DNA of 6,303 nucleotides from NCBI GenBank assembly GCA_007131845.1, contig SLPT01000089.1:1-6303 (forward strand). The letters run 5' to 3'. The position numbers and the translations under genes are program-made. Position 1 is the first letter of the stretch, and each line of letters begins with the position of its first letter. Positions 1-6,303 of this stretch are shown here, piece by piece. The notes beneath the pieces were generated by a model that saw only the letters and a list, made by a program, of their open reading frames with translations, was not told where the DNA came from and did no database searches. The DNA comes from Desulfobacteraceae bacterium (GTDB taxonomy: Bacteria > Desulfobacterota > Desulfobacteria > Desulfobacterales > Desulfosalsimonadaceae).

Positions 1-947
1 GGGACGTAGAGCTCCATAAAAGCAATATCTGCCTGATCGGACCGACCGGCAGCGGCAAAACGCTTCTGGCCCAGACGCTGGCCAGGTTTCTGAACGTCCC
101 GTTTACCATCGCGGACGCCACTAGCCTGACCGAAGCCGGCTATGTGGGAGAGGATGTGGAAAACATCATCCTGGCGCTTCTCCAGAACGCGGACTACGAC
201 GTGGAGAAGGCCCAGCGCGGCATCGTCTATATCGACGAGATCGACAAGATCGCCATGATGAGCGACAACCCGTCCATCACCCGTGATGTCTCGGGCGAGG
301 GGGTGCAGCAGGCGCTTTTGAAGATCATCGAGGGGACGCTTGCAAGCGTGCCCCCCAAAGGCGGCCGCAAGCATCCGCAGCAGGACTTCGTAAAGGTGGA
401 TACCTCGAACATCCTTTTCATCTGCGGGGGAACCTTCAACGGGCTGGAAAAGACCGTGGAAAGGCGGCTGGGTTCCCATACTATGGGATTCGGCGCCGCC
501 ATTACCAGCCAGAAGGACCGGTCCACTTCCGATCTGCTGAAAATGGTGGAAACCGAAGACCTGGTCAAGTTCGGGCTGATCCCGGAATTCGTGGGCAGGC
601 TGCCGATCGTCGCAACCCTGCAGAGCCTGGATGAAGCCGCACTGATCCGGATCCTTACGGAACCGAAAAATGCGCTGGTCAAGCAGTTCAAAAAGCTCTT
701 CGAACTTGAGGGCGTCAACCTTCGATTCACCGACGGGGCGCTTGCCGCCATCGCCCGTGAAAGCTCCAAGCGGAATTCCGGGGCACGGGGGCTTCGCGCC
801 ATTCTCGAGTCGAGCATGCTCGACATCATGTATCACCTTCCCTCCATGACCGGGGTCAAGGAATGCGTCATCGGGGAGGAAGTCATTTTGCACAATGAAG
901 AACCGATCCTGCTCTATGAGCAGCAGAAGCCTAAAAAGCAGGCATAA
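1..947 (+). CDS. clpX: ATP-dependent Clp protease ATP-binding subunit ClpX (5' end outside window)
   Basis: ClpX is the hexameric AAA+ unfoldase that recognises tagged proteins and threads them into the ClpP peptidase in the cytoplasm. The frame is open from the left edge (first full codon at 3) to TAA at 945-947, giving 314 visible residues. Family members have about 420, so the N-terminal zinc-binding domain and roughly 100 residues are missing only because of the window edge. In visible-residue numbering I see Walker A GPTGSGKT (13-20), pore-1 loop GYVG (46-49), Walker B with D78-E79 in YIDEIDK, the RDVSGEG pore-2 segment, the GGRKH loop, arginine finger in PEFVGR (R199) and sensor-2 GARGLR (260-265). 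The ClpP-docking loop reads MGF (161-163) where E. coli has IGF. The GTG at 144 is the Val of the pore-1 loop, not a start. lon follows on the same strand, suggesting one operon; clpP would be expected upstream. Confidence 0.97.
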   Translation, partial: DVELHKSNICLIGPTGSGKTLLAQTLARFLNVPFTIADATSLTEAGYVGEDVENIILALLQNADYDVEKAQRGIVYIDEIDKIAMMSDNPSITRDVSGEGVQQALLKIIEGTLASVPPKGGRKHPQQDFVKVDTSNILFICGGTFNGLEKTVERRLGSHTMGFGAAITSQKDRSTSDLLKMVETEDLVKFGLIPEFVGRLPIVATLQSLDEAALIRILTEPKNALVKQFKKLFELEGVNLRFTDGALAAIARESSKRNSGARGLRAILESSMLDIMYHLPSMTGVKECVIGEEVILHNEEPILLYEQQKPKKQA

Positions 948-1000
948 AGAGACAGACTATTCATATGGTACACATACCCAAAATATTCAGGCAGACGGAC

Positions 1001-1004
1001 GGAG
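1001..1004 (+). promoter_or_regulatory. Ribosome binding site favouring the 1010 start of lon
   Basis: GGAG lies 5 nt before the ATG at 1010, a good Shine-Dalgarno position. The upstream in-frame ATG at 965 has only a purine stretch (AAAGAGA, 946-952) about 12 nt away. This site is the main reason for choosing the 1010 start. Confidence 0.55.
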
Positions 1005-1009
1005 TCGCC

Positions 1010-3409
1010 ATGACACCGGTGCTCCCCCTGCTGCCGCTTCGCGACATTGTCGTCTTCCCCTACATGGTCTCGCCCCTGTTCGTTGGGCGGACCATGTCCA
1101 TCAACGCCCTTTCCGAGGCGATGCACGAGGAAGACAAGTATATATTTTTAGCCACACAGACAAGTCCCGGCGATGACAACCCGGGACCGGACGATATCAA
1201 CCGGACGGGAACCGTTGCAAAGGTTCTCCAAATGCTTCGCCTTCCGGACGGAACGGTCAAGACCGTCGTGGAGGGAAAGCATCGGGCCCGCATCGTCCGC
1301 TTCGTCGACAACCACAGCTTCTTCCAGGTTCAGCTGGAACTCATTGCGGAGCCGGAACTCGACGATTCCCGGAAAGTTGCTTATTTCAAGAACACCATCG
1401 ACAGTTTCAAGGAATATGCGGAGCTTCACAAAAATATTTCCACTGAAACCGTTGACAAAATATCGGCCATCATCGACCCGGTGCAGCTTCTTTACACCAC
1501 CGCATCGCAGTTCTCCTTCAAGACGGGGGAAAACCAGAAGCTTCTGGAAACCGAATCCATCGAGGAGCGACTCTCCCTGCTGATCGAGCTGATCAAACAG
1601 GAAACCGTCATTCTCCAGACGGACCAGCAGATCAAGGGCCGGATCAAGAAGCAGATGGAGCAGAGCCAGAAAAACTACTATCTCAATGAACAGATCCGGG
1701 CCATCAAGAAGGAGATGGGCGACGACGAAGCGGAAGAGGACGAACTCCAGGAACTCGAGGAGCGGATCCGGGAAAAGGAGCTTTCCGAGGAGGCCACGGA
1801 AAAGGTCTGGCAGGAGTTCAAAAAACTCAAGCGGATGACCCCCATGTCGGCCGAGGCCACGGTGACCCGGAACTACATCGATTGGATCCTGAGCCTTCCC
1901 TGGAACGAATACTCGGAGACCTCCGAGGACATCGATACGGCCGAAACCATCCTGGATGAGGACCATTACGGCCTGGAGCGCCCCAAGGAGCGCATCCTGG
2001 AATACCTGGCCGTCCAGGCGCTGGTCAAAAAGATCAAGGGCCCCATCCTGTGCCTCGTGGGTCCGCCCGGCGTGGGCAAGACGTCTCTTGCCAAGTCGGT
2101 GGCCCGGGCCACGGAACGTGAATTCGTAAGGCTGTCATTGGGCGGCGTCCGGGACGAGGCGGAAATCCGGGGACACAGGCGCACCTATATCGGCGCCATG
2201 CCCGGAAAGATCCTCCAGTCCCTGCGCAAGGCAGGGGTCAACAACCCGGTCTTCTGCCTCGACGAAATCGACAAGATGAGCATGGATTTCCGGGGAGATC
2301 CGTCCGCGGCCCTGCTCGAGGTACTCGACCCCGAGCAGAACTATGCGTTCAACGACCATTACATCGACATGGACTACGACCTGTCGAACATCCTGTTTAT
2401 CACTACGGCCAACACGCTGCCGGATATCCCGCTTCCCCTGCAGGATCGGATGGAAATCATCCGTCTGCCCGGATACACGGAATACGAAAAGCACAAGATC
2501 GCCGAGCAGTTCCTGATCCCCAAGCAGACCGGGCAAAACGGCCTGGATGCGGAGCAGGTTCGGTTTTCGAAAAATGCCGTGCTCATGATTATCCGGAACT
2601 ATACCCGGGAAGCCGGCGTCCGGAGTCTCGAACGGCAGATCGCATCTGTATGCCGGAAAATCGCCCGGAAAATTGCCAAGAAGGAATCAGACGGAACGAT
2701 CAACGTGGACACCCGCTCCATCCAGAAGTACCTGGGACCATTGCAGTACCGCAAGAGCCAGGTGGAGGAAAAGGACCAGGTGGGCATCGTGATCGGCCTT
2801 GCCTGGACGCAATTCGGCGGGGAGCTGCTCTTCGTGGAAAGCGCCATCATGGCCGGCAAGGGGGATTTCCGGGTGACGGGAAAATTGGGCGATGTGATGC
2901 AGGAGTCCGCAAGAGCCGCAATCAGTTACGTGCGCTCCCGCGTCGGGCAGTTCAACATCGACCCCCAGTTCTATGAAAACATGGATATCCACGTGCACGT
3001 GCCGGAAGGGGCAACCCCCAAGGACGGCCCATCCGCCGGCATTGCCATGTGCACCTCGATCATATCGACCCTGGCGAAGCTGCCGGTCCGGAAAAACGTG
3101 GCCATGACCGGTGAGATTACCCTGCGGGGGCGGGTTCTGCCCATTGGCGGGCTCAAGGAAAAAATCCTGGCGGCCCACCGGGGAGGCATCGACAAGGTCC
3201 TCATCCCGAAGGAAAACGAAAAGGATCTCAAGGAGATTCCCGCAAGCATCACCCGGCATCTCGAAATCGTGCCGGTGGAACACATGGACGAGGTAATCGC
3301 CCATTCCATCATCATGGACGAAGGGATTTCCCTTTACAAGAACCCGGAGCAGTTCCGGATGCACATGCCGGAAGCCGACCGGGCCCGGGCGATGCTTACG
3401 AACCACTAA
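1010..3409 (+). CDS. lon: ATP-dependent endopeptidase Lon (LonA type)
   Basis: Lon is a cytoplasmic homo-oligomeric AAA+ serine protease that degrades misfolded and short-lived regulatory proteins. From the 1010 start it has 799 residues (E. coli Lon has 784). The order is an N-terminal substrate-binding domain beginning VLPLLPLRDIVVFPYMV (about 1-200), a charged helical or coiled-coil stretch rich in Glu and Lys (about 200-290), the AAA+ module with Walker A GPPGVGKT (351-358) and Walker B D418-E419 in LDEIDKM, and the protease domain with catalytic S675 in PKDGPSAG and K718 in GGLKEK. The Ser-Lys dyad and ATPase motifs are intact, so the enzyme should be active. An in-frame ATG at 965 would add 15 residues (814 total). 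I prefer 1010 because of its GGAG and because Lon proteins usually begin close to the LPLR motif. clpX ends 62 nt upstream (17 nt with the 965 start), with no convincing promoter between, so read-through from clpX is likely. Confidence 0.96.
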   Translation: MTPVLPLLPLRDIVVFPYMVSPLFVGRTMSINALSEAMHEEDKYIFLATQTSPGDDNPGPDDINRTGTVAKVLQMLRLPDGTVKTVVEGKHRARIVRFVDNHSFFQVQLELIAEPELDDSRKVAYFKNTIDSFKEYAELHKNISTETVDKISAIIDPVQLLYTTASQFSFKTGENQKLLETESIEERLSLLIELIKQETVILQTDQQIKGRIKKQMEQSQKNYYLNEQIRAIKKEMGDDEAEEDELQELEERIREKELSEEATEKVWQEFKKLKRMTPMSAEATVTRNYIDWILSLPWNEYSETSEDIDTAETILDEDHYGLERPKERILEYLAVQALVKKIKGPILCLVGPPGVGKTSLAKSVARATEREFVRLSLGGVRDEAEIRGHRRTYIGAMPGKILQSLRKAGVNNPVFCLDEIDKMSMDFRGDPSAALLEVLDPEQNYAFNDHYIDMDYDLSNILFITTANTLPDIPLPLQDRMEIIRLPGYTEYEKHKIAEQFLIPKQTGQNGLDAEQVRFSKNAVLMIIRNYTREAGVRSLERQIASVCRKIARKIAKKESDGTINVDTRSIQKYLGPLQYRKSQVEEKDQVGIVIGLAWTQFGGELLFVESAIMAGKGDFRVTGKLGDVMQESARAAISYVRSRVGQFNIDPQFYENMDIHVHVPEGATPKDGPSAGIAMCTSIISTLAKLPVRKNVAMTGEITLRGRVLPIGGLKEKILAAHRGGIDKVLIPKENEKDLKEIPASITRHLEIVPVEHMDEVIAHSIIMDEGISLYKNPEQFRMHMPEADRARAMLTNH

Positions 3410-3434
3410 AAAAAAACCAATCCGGGCCCTTTTT
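3381..3434 (+). terminator. Possible long-loop terminator at the lon 3' end
   Basis: GGGCCCGG (3381-3388), inside the last codons of lon, is the exact reverse complement of CCGGGCCC (3422-3429), which is followed directly by five T residues (3430-3434). The GC-rich stem plus T-run fits an intrinsic terminator. The loop is about 33 nt and the left arm is coding, so this is tentative. No better terminator is visible between lon and the tRNA promoter. Confidence 0.3.
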
Positions 3435-3437
3435 ATC

Positions 3438-3466
3438 TTGACAAGACGGCCGCCGGATTGTAAAAA
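3438..3466 (+). promoter_or_regulatory. Sigma70-type promoter of the tRNA-Val/tRNA-Asp unit
   Basis: A consensus -35 box TTGACA (3438-3443) is followed by a 17-nt spacer and the -10-like TAAAAA (3461-3466, four of six matches to TATAAT). Transcription would start near 3473, giving a leader of about 70 nt before tRNA-Val. It is the only strong promoter-like pair I see between lon and the tRNAs, and it separates the tRNA unit from lon. The -35 box lies between the arms of an inverted repeat (CAATCCGG 3418-3425, CCGGATTG 3453-3460); the right arm falls in the spacer. Confidence 0.6.
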
Positions 3467-3506
3467 GCTATTTTTAAACGCTGGCGAAACAACGTCGGCA
3501 AAAAAT

Positions 3507-3537
3507 CATTTGAAAATGGCATTCATGCCGGCAAATG
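3507..3537 (+). other. Imperfect hairpin in the tRNA leader
   Basis: CATTTG (3507-3512) pairs with CAAATG (3532-3537), and inside it GGCA (3518-3521) pairs with TGCC (3526-3529) around a TTCA loop. The two stems are separated by an asymmetric bulge (AAAAT against GG). It ends 8 nt before the mature 5' end of tRNA-Val, so it may help precursor folding or processing, but it could be chance. Confidence 0.25.
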
Positions 3538-3545
3538 GTTTCTAC

Positions 3546-3621
3546 GGGCGGGTAGCTCAGTTGGGAGAGCGGCGGCCTTACAAGCCGTAGGTCACAGGTT
3601 CGAGCCCTGTTCCGCCTACCA
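3546..3621 (+). tRNA. tRNA-Val, anticodon UAC
   Basis: This 76-nt cloverleaf includes an encoded CCA (3619-3621). It has a 7-bp acceptor stem, U8-A9, D stem GCTC/GAGC with the GG pair in the D loop, anticodon stem GCGGC/GCCGT, anticodon loop CTTACAA giving UAC, a 5-nt variable loop AGGTC, T stem ACAGG/CCTGT with loop TTCGAGC, and discriminator A. It reads valine GUA/GUG codons, and usually other GUN codons when U34 is modified. The acceptor stem GGGCGGG/TCCGCCT has G-U pairs at both its first (1-72) and last (7-66) positions, which is unusual but leaves five Watson-Crick pairs. It is the first gene of a two-tRNA unit. Confidence 0.96.
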
Positions 3622-3641
3622 GTCATTACCGCAAAGCATGC

Positions 3642-3719
<78 letters not shown>

Positions 3720-3725
3720 CAAATT

Positions 3726-3763
3726 AAAAAAGGGGTTTAAGAGCAATCTTAAACCCCTTTTTT
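3726..3763 (+). terminator. Intrinsic terminator after the tRNA pair, probably bidirectional
   Basis: The left arm (3726-3742) and right arm (3747-3763) form a perfect 17-bp stem around the tetraloop GCAA. The stem has an A6 tract on its left edge, a GGGG/CCCC core and a T6 tract on its right edge. It starts 6 nt after the tRNA-Asp CCA end. Because the A tract reads as a T tract on the other strand, the same hairpin can also stop transcripts arriving from the - strand regulator. Confidence 0.9.
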
Positions 3764-4009
3764 ATTGCCCTTATTTAGCTTAAACGATGCGCTTCCTTCG
3801 TCAGCGCATCCTATGGCTCTGCAAAGTTCACCGCTTCAAGACAGCGGGCGATGCCTACACCCATGACGCTGCCCACCGGATGCTTTCTTCTTGCCGGCAT
3901 AGTCGGAAAAGCCACCGACTCAACCTTCCGGAAACTCCTTCGGAAATCCCCCCTCCCCGTTTGCATCATCTCCCGCAAATCCTCAAAATAAACCCTAACG
4001 GTGGGTGCG
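3764..4009. other. Gap of about 250 nt with no assignable gene
   Basis: This gap lies between the tRNA terminator and the regulator stop. It contains an 8-bp hairpin (3786-3810) and an imperfect local repeat (CTTCCGGAAA, then CTTCGGAAA, about 3934-3955). Long frames are open on both strands. On the - strand a frame ending with TAG at 3811-3813 runs in from inside the regulator; from its paired ATGs (3969 or 3966) it would give an Arg/Lys-rich peptide of about 52 residues. GGGAG abuts the first ATG, so the spacing is poor for that start. I recognise no protein or RNA family here. It could be non-coding DNA, a decayed gene or a dispersed repeat copy. Confidence 0.4.
3786..3810 (-). terminator. 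Short hairpin downstream of the LuxR-type gene
   Basis: GATGCGCT (3786-3793) pairs perfectly with AGCGCATC (3803-3810) around a 9-nt loop. Read on the - strand it is followed only by a weak T stretch (GTTTAAG), so it is a poor intrinsic terminator. It could slow polymerase or protect the 3' end of the regulator mRNA upstream of the stronger hairpin at 3726-3763. Confidence 0.25.
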
Positions 4010-6303
4010 TCATATCTTCGAATGCACCACGCTTTCCCGGTACTTGTTGATTGCGGCCATCCGGCTGGAAACACCCAGTTTCTTATAAATATTGTAATTG
4101 TGGGTTTTGACGGTCGTTACGGCGATGCAAAGCTCCGATGCGATTTCCTGGTTGGACAGCCCCCGGGCAATATGGCCCAGAACCGCTCTTTCCTGGCGGC
4201 TCAAGGGATTTTCCGCGGCCTGCATGGAAACAGCCGGCGGAGGCACGGAAGCATGCGGGTCCGGTGCCGCATCAACTGACGGTGGCGCGCTGCCCGCCCC
4301 CCGGATCGCATCCAACAGCTTCCGGGCATAGTCCACGCACTCGCCGGCATAAACGGCCTTTTCGAGCAAGGAAGCCATTGGCTCTCCTTCATTGACAAAC
4401 ACGCGCATGGATCCTTCAGGCCCGGCAAGTCCGATCGCCTGCTTCAACAATTTGCGCGCCACATCGTCTTCCCCCTGTAAATCCCTGGCAAGGGCATACA
4501 AAACCAAAGCCTCTATCTCCGCTTCTCCCATACCCAGACGGCGGATTTCGAAAAGCAGCCCCGCAATTGTATCCAGTATATCCGTCATGGAAATCCGTGC
4601 GCGATGTTCCCCCCGAATCCGCCATTCGGCGATATGGAGCCTTATCAGGCTGAGTTTTTCCGTCATGCGGATCTTGTGCTCGAACGGGACCGGATAGCGA
4701 CGATCCCCGGTTTTCGCTTCCTTAAGCAGGACGCCGTTTTCCTCCGCCACCGCAAAGGCCCGCCGGATACTATCGGGGAAGCCGCCGAACCGGCACAAAA
4801 GATACCGGATGCGAAGCGCCCCGGACAGGGACCTCGCCCTGGGACAATACACGGAAAGCTTCTCCATTTTCCGCAAAGGGTGCAGTACATCGCGCTCTTT
4901 TTCGCCCGTGAAAAGGCGCAGGTAAAACATCAGTTCATAACTGAACAGGATGATATAGGTCTCACCCAGCAAACTGACCGACGGCATCGCTTTTTCGAAC
5001 AGCGTACCGGCCTCTTCCATCCGGTTTCTTTCATAAAGTATTTGGGCCCGGTGCATATCGTAGTAGCTAAGCATTTCCGGGGCGATTCGACGGGTTTCCA
5101 AAAAAGCGTCCCGGACAGACTGCATGCCACTTTCGCAGATTTGCTCCGCATTCTGCAGGCAACCACGGATGCGGGCGAGAAATATCCGGAACGAATCGGC
5201 AAGCACTACCTGGAAGCGAAACTCACCGATAAACGCTGCGGAGCGCGCCTCCTCCAGGCAGGCGGAGCAGGCCTGGAGATCGCCCGTATCCAGATGGACA
5301 AGGGCAAGCGTAAAAAGCGTGTTGGTCCGGATTAACGTATTGCTTTTGCTGTCGTCGAATTTTTCGAGCGTTTTCTTTCCCAGCTCGATGACCCTGCCGG
5401 ACGGCTCGTTGCGGGAATACGCCAGATGCACCCGGATCGCATCCACATGGGGAGAAAGCAGCTGGTATACCGTGTTTTCCTCCCGGGCTTCGGTTTCATC
5501 CGGATAGAACTTTTCCACATCGGACAAAAGATGTTCAATGGCATGAAACGGCATGGACTGAAACCGGGAAAGGTGCGTCAGGAACAAGGCCCATGCATAG
5601 CTTATGCTGAGAAAAGGGTTCTCGGCAACACGGTTTTTGGGAAGCGCCCGGATCCAGCGCAGCGCGGTATCCAGATCACCTCGCAAGATAGCGACGCCGG
5701 CGTACCGGGATATCAACTCCCCGGCCAAGTCCCAGTTTTTTGCGGCCACGGCATGGTGGATGGCCTCGTTGGGCATCCGGTTGTTCCGATACCAGTTGGC
5801 GGCGCGCCCGTGCAGCATTGGCACCCGTTCGGGGCGCTCCTGGCGAAGCCTTGCCCGAAGCGTTTCGGAAAAAAAGTGGTGGTAGCGGTACCAGTAAGGC
5901 TTCTTGTCCAGCGGAATAACGAACATGTTGGCCCGGCACAATTCCTCCAGCAGGGTCGCGCTGTCCCCGCGGCCCGTGACGGCATCGCACAGCGGGGCAT
6001 TCATGCGCGACAGGATTGACGTATCCAGCAGAAACGACTGAATATACGGCGGCTGAAACGAAAACACCTCGTCCATGAAGTATTCGGCAATATGCTCCTT
6101 CATCTGCATAAGCGCATCCGGATTGTCGGTGCGGATGCGGCCGCCGGCAAGGGCTGCGATCTGGAGTCCCGCGGGCCACCCCTCGCAGGCGGCTGCAAGC
6201 GTGGAAATCTCATCATCGGCCAGGCGTTTTCCCATCACCTGCCGGGTAAAGCTGGCGGCCTCGGCAGCGGTAAAACGCAAATCCTCCATGCCGATCTCAT
6301 GCA
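4010..6303 (-). CDS. LuxR-family regulator, MalT/LAL (STAND) type (N-terminal part outside window)
   Basis: In this family an N-terminal signal-sensing ATPase controls a C-terminal LuxR-type DNA-binding domain. The frame stays open past the ATG at 6287-6289 to the right edge (residues HEIG precede that Met). The family text EIG-EDLRFT-AEA continues across it, so the ATG is internal and the P-loop ATPase domain lies outside. Counting from that Met, I see the end of the ATPase region with EGWPAGLQ (37-43), a winged-helix-like region with YFMDEVF (70-76) and YRYHHFF (134-140), a long helical TPR/SUPR-like region (about 150-660), an Ala/Pro-rich linker (about 665-695) and the LuxR helix-turn-helix (696-759; GLSNQEIA, TVKTH, NIYKKLGVSSR). 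The stop is TGA (4010-4012). The gene converges on the tRNA unit; its promoter, ligand and targets are not visible. Family is confident, function unknown. Confidence 0.93.
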   Translation of the reverse strand, partial: HEIGMEDLRFTAAEAASFTRQVMGKRLADDEISTLAAACEGWPAGLQIAALAGGRIRTDNPDALMQMKEHIAEYFMDEVFSFQPPYIQSFLLDTSILSRMNAPLCDAVTGRGDSATLLEELCRANMFVIPLDKKPYWYRYHHFFSETLRARLRQERPERVPMLHGRAANWYRNNRMPNEAIHHAVAAKNWDLAGELISRYAGVAILRGDLDTALRWIRALPKNRVAENPFLSISYAWALFLTHLSRFQSMPFHAIEHLLSDVEKFYPDETEAREENTVYQLLSPHVDAIRVHLAYSRNEPSGRVIELGKKTLEKFDDSKSNTLIRTNTLFTLALVHLDTGDLQACSACLEEARSAAFIGEFRFQVVLADSFRIFLARIRGCLQNAEQICESGMQSVRDAFLETRRIAPEMLSYYDMHRAQILYERNRMEEAGTLFEKAMPSVSLLGETYIILFSYELMFYLRLFTGEKERDVLHPLRKMEKLSVYCPRARSLSGALRIRYLLCRFGGFPDSIRRAFAVAEENGVLLKEAKTGDRRYPVPFEHKIRMTEKLSLIRLHIAEWRIRGEHRARISMTDILDTIAGLLFEIRRLGMGEAEIEALVLYALARDLQGEDDVARKLLKQAIGLAGPEGSMRVFVNEGEPMASLLEKAVYAGECVDYARKLLDAIRGAGSAPPSVDAAPDPHASVPPPAVSMQAAENPLSRQERAVLGHIARGLSNQEIASELCIAVTTVKTHNYNIYKKLGVSSRMAAINKYRESVVHSKI

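Noticed and set aside
144..146. GTG as a start for clpX
   Set aside because: It encodes the Val of the GYVG pore loop, and the conserved Walker A motif lies upstream in the same open frame.
888..964. A promoter for lon in the clpX tail or gap (for example TTGCAC at 888-893)
   Set aside because: No acceptable -10 box lies at a normal distance, and no sigma32-like heat-shock pair was seen, so co-transcription with clpX is simpler.
1148..1966. A 272-codon - strand frame opposite lon
   Set aside because: It is antisense to the Lon N-terminal and helical regions, and its Leu/Phe/Asp-rich composition mirrors the Glu/Lys-rich Lon codons.
2687..3406. A 239-codon - strand frame opposite the Lon protease domain
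   Set aside because: It is antisense to the catalytic domain, has no family resemblance, and is explained by codon bias.
3510..3538. TTGAAA at 3510-3515 as a second tRNA promoter
   Set aside because: The sequence 16-18 nt downstream (around AAATGG) does not resemble a -10 box, and a better promoter lies at 3438-3466.
4604..5335. A 243-codon + strand frame opposite the LuxR-type gene
   Set aside because: It lies wholly antisense to a well-matched regulator, has no recognisable domain, and such frames are common opposite GC-rich genes.
5426..6019. A 197-codon + strand frame opposite the LuxR-type gene
   Set aside because: Same reasoning: an antisense shadow of a conserved protein, with no motifs of its own.

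Overview
The window is GC-rich bacterial chromosome. Gene content and protein style suggest a deltaproteobacterium (Desulfobacterota-like). The grounds are a clpX gene running straight into an E. coli-type lon, two CCA-encoding tRNA genes, and a large MalT-type LuxR regulator. The lineage is an inference from memory of gene order and protein similarity, and the species cannot be told from this sequence.

Layout. Positions 1-947 hold the C-terminal three quarters of clpX on the + strand; its start lies left of the window. lon follows on the same strand (1010-3409, or 965-3409 with a weaker start), close enough to be co-transcribed. Positions 3410-3545 carry a possible long-loop terminator at the lon end, a good sigma70-type promoter and a short leader hairpin. 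Next come tRNA-Val(UAC) (3546-3621) and tRNA-Asp(GUC) (3642-3719), closed by a perfect 17-bp terminator hairpin (3726-3763). Positions 3764-4009 hold no gene I recognise. From 4010 to the right edge, on the - strand, lies the C-terminal part of a MalT/LAL-type LuxR regulator; its N-terminal ATPase end lies right of the window.

How it fits together. ClpX is the unfoldase of the ClpXP protease and Lon is a one-chain AAA+ protease, so the left half is a protein quality-control block. The tRNA pair is a separate transcription unit with its own promoter and terminator. The regulator points toward the tRNAs, and its target genes are not visible here.

Novelty. The genes are recognisable members of known families, and I see no convincing undescribed system. 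The items most worth a second look are the unassigned segment between the tRNA terminator and the regulator, the overlapping inverted repeats between lon and the tRNA promoter, and a tRNA-Val acceptor stem that starts and ends with G-U pairs.
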